Shown one piece after another: positions 37,801 to 49,700 of a DNA stretch of 64,000 bases (positions within the stretch are counted from its first letter, which is position 1; each line of letters begins with the position of its first letter). Location: contig NW_004454224.1 of the NCBI RefSeq assembly GCF_000283155.1, positions 8,356,338 to 8,420,337 on the forward strand, read 5' to 3'. A program made the position numbers and the translations under genes. A model generated the notes under the pieces. That model worked only from the letters and a program-made list of their open reading frames with translations. It had not been told where the DNA came from and searched no databases. The stretch comes from Ceratotherium simum simum (Eukaryota > Chordata > Mammalia > Perissodactyla > Rhinocerotidae).

Positions 37801-40800
37801 TGTGATTCCTCTCACATGAAGTTCTCAAACAAACAAAACTAATCTATGGCAAGAGAAGCTAAAATAGTGGTTGCCTCCAGGGAGGGGAGAGGATATTGAG
37901 GAGGCACGCAGGAACCTTTTAGGACAGGGGAATGTTCTAGATCTTGATCTGGGTCATTGTCACATGCATGGATACATTTTTTGTTTAATTCACCAACTAA
38001 ACACTTTACTACATTTGTGCACTTTACTATATTTATGTTAGACCTCAGTTTGACTAAAATATTTAAGAAAGGGGGTGGGGAATTCTCACAATAATTCTCC
38101 GAGTCGAGTATTCTTAGCCTCAGTGTACAGGTAAAGAAACTGAGGCTGGAGAGTAGAAACTGGATTCACAGGCAGGTCTGCTGCCCAAAAACCCATGCTC
38201 TCCCAGGAGTTTTACGCTTAAGAGTTGAACATGGTTTATATAAAGCCACAGTATATGAAAACATAAAAGCAGAGTGCCCCCAGCTCAGCCCCTCTATAGA
38301 ACCCCTAGGGTTCCATGGAGCAGAGTTTGAAAACCACGGCCCCACACCAAACTGCCTTCCTGTGCCTTCAGGAACCAATCGCCAGTAGGGAAGCAAGGAG
38401 AATGTTGGGGTCACCTGTTACCCACAGCTCCCCCATCTCCCTCTCCTCCCAGCCCCAGCACAGTGGAGGCCCTGGGCATCCTTACTTGGGGGGGCCAGGT
38501 GGATCACATATCCATCGCCAACGTAGATGGCCCAGTGTCGGTAGAAAGGCCGGAAAATCTCAATCAGGTCTCCAGGCTTGGGCTCTGGCTGCAAAACCAA
38601 GAAGAGGACTGTTAGAGGTGACACGAGTGAGACTTTGGAACCAGCTGGCAAAGGCTGGGGTCCCTGCCAGAGGCTGTCAAACTGGGAGGGTGTCCCACAG
38701 ACACTCCCCAACCTGGCCGAGGGCCTGACCAAGAATTGGTGTCAGTCTCTGGCAGTAATGTCCTCCTGGCTGCTCATGCTGATGATAAGAGAGTGTGTGT
38801 GTGTGTGTGTGTGTGTGTGAGTGTGAGTGTATGAGTAAAGGAAAACACTTTCTCCTCTACACTGTACTCACACCAACACTTCTGACACCAGATGTGTGAG
38901 TTTTCCACACCAAGCAATTCAATCCTCAGTGGACATGGATTGGGTGTCCTACAATTTACCTCAATTTTGACACTAACCGCCCAGAGTTAAGACAGACCCC
39001 ACCAGTTAAGGGCTCAGTCCCACAAGAGTGCCCCCCACCCAGTTCAGCTGCTAATCACAAGTCCAGTTGTCACCTGTGCTTCTGACCAACCAGCTATAAA
39101 TCGGGGCTTCCATAACCCCTTCTCAGGTTCAATAAGTTGCTAGAATGGCTCACAGAACTCAGGAAAACAGTTTTATTACTAGATTACCAGTTCATTATAA
39201 AGGATACAACTCAGGAACAGCCAGATGGAAGAGACACATAGGGCCTGGTACATGGGAAGGGGCACAGAGCTCCCACACCCTCTCCAGGCTGCCACTCTCC
39301 CAGCACCTCCACGTGTTCACCAACCCAGAAGCTCTCAGAATCCCTTGGGTTAGGGTTGTTTATGAAGGCTACATTACATAGGCGTGATTTTTTTTTTTTT
39401 TTGTGAGGAAGATCAGCTCTGAGCTAACATCCATGCCAATCCTCCTCTTTCTGCTGAGGAAGACCGGCCCTGAGCTAACATCTATTGCCAATCCGCCTCC
39501 TTTTTTTTTCCCTTTTCCCCCTAAAGTCCCAGTAGATAGTTGTATGGCATAATTGCACAACCTTCTAGCTGCTGTGTGTGGGACTTGGCCTCAGCATGGC
39601 TGGAGAAGCATGCCTCGGTTTGCGCCTGGGGTCCGAACCAGGGCCTTCAGTCGCCGAACGCGCGCACTCAACCGCTAAGCCACAGGCCGGCCCCTACGTA
39701 GCCATGATTGATTAAATCATTGACCATTAGAGATTAACTCACCTCCAACCCCTCCCAGCTCCCAGGATGGGTGAGGCTGAAAGTTCCAGCTCTCTAATCC
39801 CACCATTGGTTCCTCCGGCTGAGTCCTCATCACCTTATTAGCATAAACTCAAGTAAGGTTGAAAGGGACTTGTTATGAACAACAAAAGACTCTCCTTTCA
39901 ACCCTATCACTCAGGAAATTACAAGAGTTTTAGCTCTGTGCCAGCAACTGGGACAAAGACCAAAAATATATTTCTTATTATATCACGATCAATGTGTGTG
40001 GGAGTGAGCATGCATGTGCTTGTGCGGGGGCAGGAAGAACGCTGAAATGCTGCTCAGAGCCCCGTCCCCTTAGGGGGCATGGGGCGGGGCTTGAGAAAAC
40101 TTCGAGGAGGTTCAAGATCACTTTCATTCAATGTTATTGAGGTGCCAAAAACAGACGCTGTGCTGAGTGCTGGGGGCAGGGGGCTTCCGACTTGGACCAG
40201 CATCAGGGGTGACAGCTTCTCTGGTCCAAGTCAATCTTAAATCTCTTTAATGAGTGAGGAAACCATCCCTTTAAAACACCAAGAGACAGCTCTCTCCTCT
40301 GTCCTTTGCCCGAGTCTTCACTCGCAGTTACAGCCTCGCGCCCTTCAGCACAGTGAAGAGGGGGAGTTCTGGGGGGGGGGGGGGGGTAGGTGGGAGCTGG
40401 CTCGCTTGTTCTTAGCGGGCAGCTTCACAGGGGTTACCACTGCCAAGCCCTGTGTGCCTGACTGAGTGATTCCGTCAAGGATGCAGAGGGGAGAAGGATT
40501 CGCCTTTGCACGGCTTCCCTTGGGATAAAAACAATGGCCGGTGGGAATAGCCAATCACAACTCTACAAAGCCTGTGAAGCAGGGTCAGTGGGAGTTCATT
40601 TCCATTTACAGAAACATTAAAACTGCAAACAAGCATCACATATGGCAGGAAAAAATTCTTTTCACGAGAATTTTACTGATTAATCATGTTCTCTTGTGCA
40701 GTAATTATAATTTATCTTCCCAAAAGAAGGCACCCAGACCTTACTGAGAACCTATTTCAGAACAATGGACAATGGCTGCAGTTTAGGAATCCCATTTGTT

Positions 40801-43749
40801 TTCCAGAATAAAAGAAAAAAATATTAATTGTTTGGTGAGAGTTAGAGGGTCTTCAAGGATCCCCCAGGGGAATTTAACTGGGGGCCTCCATGAATAAGCA
40901 AAGAGGTAAAGACAAGACAGGGATCCAGCCCTGAAGGAGGCTACGGATTGGAAAAGGAGAGTGTGCACATAAGTAATATGGTGCCAAGCAAAAGGCAGCC
41001 AGCGGGTGCACAGACCCAAGGAGTTCACTGTGCTCCAGACAAACATCAATGAAAGGAGACCTACACATAGAAATATGCCCGGAAAAAAATTCTTATTACG
41101 ATGACAAAAATATCTACAAAGAAACTCAGAATGTATAACACTAAACACTAAAAGATGACAGAGGGGCAAATGCATGATGCTAAGTAAAAGAAGCCATATG
41201 CAAAAAGGAACGTCATGTATGAGTCCATTTATATGTACTTCCAGAAGAGGCATCACTAGAGGCAGGAGAGTGATCAGTGATTGCCAGGGGCCGGGAGTGA
41301 GGAGAGAGGTTGACAAGAGAGGAGCGTGAGGGAATTTGGGGGCAATGCAACTGATGATTATGCAATTGTACGTGTTTTACAAAACTTAAAGAACTGAACT
41401 TAAAAGGAGTAAATTAGACCTTAATTTTTTTTAAACATACACTTTTTTTTAAATAAAAGTGAAAAATATTTTTTAATGGATATCTACAGTTTGAAAGGAA
41501 ACAAGTTGTGATGTTTAAATACCCAAGCAAATTGCCTGTCCCTTGTAAGGGCAAAAGACACATATTTTCAAATATACATAAGCTCAAATAATACCACTCA
41601 AGGAAGCTTCTTTTTAAAAATGAAGTGAAAGCTTGTGGACTCACCCTGAGCACTAGTTCAAAGCAAGGACTCGATGTTCACATGGCAACACGGATAATCT
41701 TTTAGACATAGTGCTAAGTGGAAAATGAGAATGAGCTCTGCAACCTAATACCATTTATATAAATTAAAGATGCCCACACAAAAATCAATAATATACACCC
41801 AGACCTGAAAAAATAATTTTAAAAAAGCAATAACAACCAGAAAAAAATCATGCAAACTAAAGAACATACATTAAATATATTATGGCCACTGGGAAGATGG
41901 AGTAAGGGATGATGATAAATGGGAACCAAAAAAAACCACAAGAGAGGGGGTCTTACAGGGACCAGTGAGGGCAGGGTACCACAAACTAAGGACATGAATA
42001 ATTCTCTATCACGATCACTAAAATCTAACTAGAGAAACAATGACTTAATGATACACACAAGCCAATTCAGCTGAATCAAAATTAAGAACTCAAGAAATCG
42101 TGTTATAAAATTAGATGTATGAGAACTACATTCCATGGGCCAAATTTCTGCCTCTGCTCATTTTTGGATGCAAGCTAAGAATGGTTTTTACATTTTTTTA
42201 AATGATTGGGGAAGAAGTCAAAAGAAGAAGACTATTTTGTGACACATGAAATCATATGAAATTCCAGCTCAGTGTCCATAAAGTTTTATGGGCACACAGC
42301 CACCCCCATTTATTTACGTATTGTCCGTGGCTGCTTTCTCTCTACAACAGTGGAATTGAGTAGTTGCAACCAAGACCATACGGCTTGCAGAACCTAAAAT
42401 CTTCACTATCTGGTCCTGTCCAGAAAAAGCTTGCAGACTCCTGGTATAAAAGGATCAACAGTGCTATCTCCCTCATTCAGCTTGATCCCTAGTCCAGGAG
42501 TCGGGTTGTATCACGTTGCCAGGTGGTTCTTCCCCCAGGAACAAGGTGACCCAGCAGGAAGCACTAGGAAGAGAGCCACCTCTCCAGGGCAGGACTGGGC
42601 AGGATCCCCAGCCAGCAGAGTAACCAGGGCTCTCCTACGCAACACCGGCGATAACAATGGCAAAGCTGAGACTCTGCACCCACGAGATTCCAGAACAAAA
42701 AGTCTTTATTCTCCCCACAAAAGCAGAGTTACAAAGAGCTGTGTAACAGCCATTTTCCTTAGCAAGCAAATTGAGGAGCAATTTCTGGCCTCCAAAATTC
42801 ATATTGGAAAAACAACATAAACAACCATTAATAAGGACCAATTAAATAAATTATCTTACATCCATATGTGCATACAGCTGATACCGGCTCAACACAAGGT
42901 TGACATAAGGGAAGCCATATTGTAGAAAAGAAACCCTATTGTAACTTTGAATGACCTCTGATTAACTAGCCCAGACATGCTCTGTGGATTTTATGGCCCC
43001 TCCCAGCTGCTATAAGTTGATAACTTTGTTCTCTTGAGTTCCTTAGGAATCTGATGACCCCTGAACAGAGAGTCTATGCTGAAGCCATCATCAAGGACAA
43101 CTAAAAGATGAGGGTATAGGGCACTGGTCCAGTCTCTGATGCATATCCAGTAAAACAAAGACTATCAGGAACTAAGACCAGACGTCTGCCCCCACCTGGA
43201 GATTAGATGGATGCCCCGCCGGGACAGTAGATGTCTGCCTCCACCTGGAGATCAGACGGATGCCCCCACCCAGAGACTAGATGCCTCCCCCACCTGGAGA
43301 CCAGCCCCCTATATAACTGGCCTGTAATCTTTGTCTGTAAGATGGTTTTTTCAGACATGAGTCAGCCATCTTCCCTCTTGCTAGCAAGCTGTAATAAAGT
43401 CCTTTCTCTCCTACGTCCTTGCCTCTTGACTATTGGCATAACTTGCAGCGGGCAGACGAACCCCGTTTATGGGTGGTAACACAGCCATTAGAGAGAACAA
43501 GGTGGATTTATAAGAGCAGATATGGAAATAATTGGAAAAAGTAAGTTGAAAAACATTTTTATCCCATTTTGGCTTAAAATACATTTCATACATTTATAAG
43601 CAAAATATATTATACACTATGTATGATCTGAGGAAAATACACCAAACTGTTGCATACTATATACAGTGGGGGGTTGGGATTCAGCAAGTTACATTTTATA
43701 TCATATATTTTATTGTTTTTTTACCAATATGAATTACTTATATAATAAA

Positions 43750-43798
<49 letters not shown>

Positions 43799-46700
43799 GA
43801 GATTGGCCATGAGCTAACATCTGCGCCCATCTTCCTTTATTTTATATGTGGACACCACCACAGCATGGCTTCGTAGGCGGTGCGTAGGTCCACATCCGGG
43901 ATCTGAACCTGAGAACCCTGGGCCACTGAAGCAGAGCGCGTGAACCTAATTACTACACCACTGGGCCGGCCCCAAAATTTTTTTAAAGATTTTTAGGTGG
44001 GAAAAAAAATCCCTCATGTTGATGAAGTTGCATTTTTTTAATTGGAAAAGGTGGACATTATCTGTCACCAAAACCTCTTGCAACCATCTCCCACCTGGAA
44101 CCTGTAAATATGACCATGTTAATGATACTTAAAAATCAGTAACACTTAAATGTAACAAATAAAATCATAAAATAAATTTTAAAATAATATAGATGGATAT
44201 GTATCAGATCTTAGAATAGAGGAAGACAGTCTAAGGATAAAGGCCAAAGAAAAAGGCATAAAGTAAAACACTAAAAGTTTTTATAATTTAAAAAATGTTA
44301 AAGCTCTTATTATTAAAAGTTTCTATCATTGCCTGTTATGTTCCTACTCCCTTTTAAGGGAAACTGATCACCCACGATCCCAGCTGCCCAGCAGCCATAT
44401 TTTATACCATGTGACCACTGCATCCCAGCCTCAGCCAGTTGAACTAGAAGAAGGCACGGGCCCCAAGCAGGCTGGCATCTTGGGATCCAGCATGATAAGT
44501 GGAACTGGGCCAATCAAATCCTCTCTCTCTCTCTCAAAAATCTGAACGAAGAAATAGAAAAAAAAAAAAAATAGGTTTTTGGCAGTAGGGGCTAAAACTG
44601 AAAAGTCACAACGCGGAAGAGGCAAGGGAGACCCCAATGGACCATGGGCCAAACCAAGGATGGGAGGAGAGAACGCCAACTCTGACCAAACATAAGATCC
44701 CTGTTGATAGTGGAAGAGAGGGAAGCAGGCATATCAAGATCAGCTAGCTGAGCCACACCAGTACTGGAGCACCAGCATGGAGATGCACAAACACCAGCTG
44801 CTGAGGAGCCTGGAACCACCTTGGTCCTGAACTGCCTCCCAGCTCTAGGCCCTGAGAGGCCCTGTTATTATAGCTCCCATTCTTAGATTTTCATGAGAAT
44901 CTCCTTACCTCTCTACATGTGTCCTTAAACTGAACCTTCTTTACTTGAGCTCGCTTAAGTGGGCTGCTTGTGATTTATAGCCAAAAGAGCCAGACCAGAA
45001 CATTCTATGCATTGGAAAACACCAAAAACAAGCTATCGTAACCAACTGGAAGAAAATGACTGGGCCAGCCCCGTGGCTTAGCGGTAAGTGCGCGCGCTGC
45101 GCTACTGGCGGCCCGGGTTCGGATCCCAGGCGCACACTGACGCATGGCTTCTCCGGCCATGCTGAGGCCGCATCCCACATATAGCAACTAGAAGGATATG
45201 CAACTATGACATACAACTATCTACTGGGGCTTTGGGGAAAAAAAGGAGGAGGATTGGCAATANNNNNNNNNNNNNNNNNNNNNNNNNNNNNNNNNNNNNN
45301 NNNNNNNNNNNNNNNNNNNNNNNNNNNNNNNNNNNNNNNNNNNNNNNNNNNNNNNNNNNNNNTCTTCCTCACAAAAAAAATAAAAATAAAATAAAAATTA
45401 AAAAAAAAAAGAAGAAAATGACCAAAAAAACAGTTAATATCATTCATATATAAAGAGTTTTTATGAATGAATAAAAAAGATTTGAACACTAAAATAGAAA
45501 AAATGGACAAAGGGCATAATAAATAATTTAAAAAGAGAAATACATATTACCCTTAATACAAGAAAACATATTCTACCTCATTAGTAATCAAATAAATGCA
45601 AATTAAAAACTGGTTTGGGGAAAATTAAAATACTAATACTAAATATAGAAAAACGTGCAGGTAAACAGGCACTCTCATTGCTGATGGGAATATAAATCAG
45701 TACAACTTTTTTGAAGGGCAATTTGGCAATTTGTATTACTAACCTTAAAAATATTCATTCCTTTTGACTCAATTTCTATTTATAAACCAGATCTTGAAGA
45801 AATAATCTGAAATGCCCACAAGAGATGTCCATCACCAAGTCACATCTAATGGCAAAACACTGGATACCGAAATACCCTACACAAAGAGATGAGTTAAATC
45901 TTGCCGTATTTATATACCAGGATACTGTACAGTTATGTTTTAAAAGTATTATTTTAAAAGAATACTTAATAACAAGAAGTGTCCATAACATAATGGCTAA
46001 AGAAAAAGCTTTATACAAAATAGTATATTTTTTAAACTTTGTTTAGAAAAGAAAACAAACATACAAAAGAAAAAATGGGGAAAATACACCAAAACATAAA
46101 CAGTGTTTATTACTAGGTAGTAGATTTTGGGGTATTAATTTTCTTTTTAATTCTTTCCTAGTTTTCCAAAATGTTTAAATACACATTTATCTGTTTTAAA
46201 ATCAGAGAAAAACTTAAGACTTGACAAACATCAGTGTGTTCAGTTTGGGGAAATCCATACAATTACTACTATGTAACAAAGTAAATACACACAGCACGAA
46301 GACTGGAACGATTTATACCAACACCCCAGCAGAGATTCCCTCTGGGTGTTGGGACTAAGGGTACTTATTGTGATTGTCTCACTTCCTTCTATTTTTCTGT
46401 ATTTTCCGCTTTCCTGCAATGAGCATTTTTAAGTTCATAGCATGCTTCCCAACATTTTATTATGAAAATTTTTTGAACATACAGTTTGAACATAAATTTT
46501 CAGAATTGAAGGCATTTTTTAGCGAACATCTGTATACCCACCACCTAGATTCTCCTGTTACTGTATTTCCTTTATCACAAATACACCCACCGATGCATTC
46601 CACCTGTAGAGTATCTTAAACTCTTCTTTTAAATTTAAGTGATCGGGCCGACCCCGTGGCTTAGCGTTTAAGTGCGCGCGCTCCGCTACTAAGGGCCCTG

Positions 46701-49700
46701 GTTCAGATCCCCGGGGGCGCCCAGACGCGCTGCTTCTCCAGCCATGCTGAGGCCGCGTCCCACATGCAGCAACTAGAAGGATGTGCAGCTATGACACACA
46801 ACTATCTACTGGGGCTCTTTGGGAGGAAAAAAAAAGGGAGGAGGATTGGCAATAGGTGTTAGCTCAGAGCCGGTCTTCCTCAGCAAAAAGAGGAGGATTA
46901 GCACGGATGTTAGCTCAGGGCTGATCTTCCTCACCAAAAAAAAAAAAAAAATTTAAGTGATCAGTGTTTTGAGAGAGGCAGAGGGGAAGCGCCGAGGGAG
47001 CCCAGGACAATGACAACAGTAATAAAACAAGCGCGTGGTGGTTCTAACTCTGTGATCTGGAACTCACTGGTTTCCTGCCGCCAAGCCTGCAGCCTTTACC
47101 CGCAGCTGCGGTTCTCAGACTTGAGCCTGCGCACAAATTACAGGAGAGGGGGTTGCTGGCATGCATGCAGAATCACGGTGCATTTTTAACAAATACCCTC
47201 CCCCGCCCCAGGGAAACGATGTAAGTGGCTGAGGACACCCCTTGAGAATCCCCTTACCTTGCCAATGCCCACCTCTGCCCGGAGGGTCAAGGAACTCATT
47301 CATTTGCTCATTCACTCGACAGATGCTCACAGAGGGAGCCGCCAGGCACCACCCTGGCCACCTGGGCTCTGTCTAGGGACAAAGCAAAGATCCCTGCCTT
47401 TCTTCATGAAGCTTTTGTTCAGTCTCAGGGAGAAAGACAGAACTTTTAAAAAATTTTTTTAAAAACCTTAGTAAATAAGTAAATCATTTAGAATCTTAGA
47501 AGAGATACCAAATAAAAACAAAAAGAAAGAAAAGGCAGAGCAGAGTGGAGGGGGCTGGAGTGCAGGGGGAATGGGGCAGGGGGTGCAATACTGAATAGGG
47601 GGTCAGGGGGGCCGAGAGTGGGCCCTGAAATGTCTAGAACACCCAGGCAGAGGGAACAGCCTGAGCAAACGCCCTGGGGCAAGAGCGTGTTTGAGGACAG
47701 CCCAGAGGCCAGCATGGCTGGAGTGGAGGGGACAAGGCGGGGAAAGTGGGACAATGGAGGACGGAGACAGGAGATGATGGCTCAGACAAGATGGGGCAGC
47801 GGGGGATGAGAGGTGATGGATTCTGGATTGCTTTGAAGGGAGAGCCAAGAGGATTTGCTGACGGAATGAGGTGGGGCGTAAAGGGAAGAGGAGTCAAAGA
47901 TGACCCCAAGGTTTCCGGCCAAAGCAACTGAGAGGGTGAATGGCAGGCCGCAGACAGAGCAGGCTGAGGGAGGATCGGGCGCTCCTTCTGGGCGTGCTGG
48001 GCAGAAACGTCCACCAGGTGGCCAAATGGAGAGGCTAGGGAGGCAGCTAAGTCCATCAGCCTGGAGGTCAGGGAATGGTCTGGAATGAGGGTCACCGGTG
48101 ACCTATCTAAGAACAGTTCCTATTGGAAGTTGGAGACAAACGCCTGGCTGAAATGGGTGTGAGAGAGAATGGGAGGAGAGGAGCTGGAGATGACGCTGGA
48201 AAAGGCAGCACCTGAGATTTTTGTTGAAGTCTTGAAAGATGAGGGGGTACGCGTACGTGGTAGAGACAGAATTCAAACCCAAATCCTACACTCTTAACCC
48301 TCACACTCTCTTGCCATCAGAGACTGCGGTGGGGAGGGAGTGGCTGCAAAGGGGATACAGAGAGGTAAGCAGAGATGTGGGGCAGACAGGCGCAAGAGCA
48401 TAGTGGTAGGGGCATCTCAGGGTGTTCTTGGGGTTGGGCCAGAAGCAGGATCCCTCAGGTGAGGCCCAGGCCTGGCATTTTTTTGATGCTGCCTTGTGAT
48501 TCTACTATGCAGGCCAGAGTGAGAACCCCAGGAGAGGGTGTCTGAAGGGGAGGGAGTGGGAAGACTGGAGGGTTAGGCTGACATGGGCAGTCATACCTCA
48601 TTTTGCAGGTGGGGAAACTGAGGCTAAGGGAGATAAGGTCAGTCACCCAGGGTCAGCCTGAAAGTGGCAAAGCAGGAACTTGAACCCCAGCCTCTTCCCT
48701 CCCCACGAGCAGAAAGGAGACAGCTCAGCCCTCTAGTGGATCCCACCATCTCCTGTCACGGTCCTCCCATGCTAACCCACATTCACCCCTGCAACCCTGA
48801 TCCAGGGCGAGACTCGCCACTTCCGTCACTGGACAGTACCAGAGGGGGAAGTGAGGACACTTTTAGAAGAACTTTCACCCCAAGGGTCAAAACGAGACCA
48901 AAAGAATGTTTTTCTGTAACTCAGAGACCAAAAGAATGTTTTTCTGTAACTCAGAGCCACTATGGAAGAATTCCTATCCACCCACACTCAGCCTTGGCAG
49001 GGGTTTGCAAGTTTGTTTTTTTAATGAAATATTTCAGGCGTTCAAAAGATACAGAAAGTAGGAGAATGAGCATGACTGCTCTGTGCTTAAATCAAGATGG
49101 ATTTATTTTTCACAAACAGCAGACTGATTACAGCCTTGGGGCTCTGGAACCAGACAGCTTGGGTTCAAATCTGGGCTCTGTGACTTACTAACTGGACAAC
49201 CTTGGGAAGTCACCCGACTTCTCCCAGCCTCAGTTTCCTGAGCTGTAAAATGGGGGTGATTATGGCACCTGATTCATGGGTTGTCCTGAAGATCAAACAA
49301 GATAATACCTATAAATCACTCAGCAAATACCACCTGGCACATGGGAAGTGTTCTGTAAATGGCAGTTTTTGCTGCCACTGTTCTTGGGGGTGTTTTTATG
49401 ATTTTTAATTTGACAAGGTCTCAGACAGCTGCGGGGCCAGCTGGAGGCACAGTAGAGGTTGTGAAACCCAGCCTGAGAGCTAGTTCTCCTGTGCGCTCCC
49501 AGCACCACAACCTGTGGTAAGTGTGGAAATCCCTAACCTCATCCCCTGCATTTCTGACGCTCTGCAGAAATGTCTAGAAGCTTGTGATAAAAAGAAAGAC
49601 TGAAGTCCAGGGTGGGTGCTGAGAAGGCACCTCCCAGCAGAGAGCTGGGAATTTCAGAGCCAAAGTCTTAGGAAGAGAAGGAACATGTGAGGAGCTGGGT

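Noticed and set aside
40783..41316. 177-codon minus-strand open frame
   Set aside because: Partly antisense to an L1 3' end (41090-41430); the hydrophobic translation is typical of AT-rich antisense repeats.
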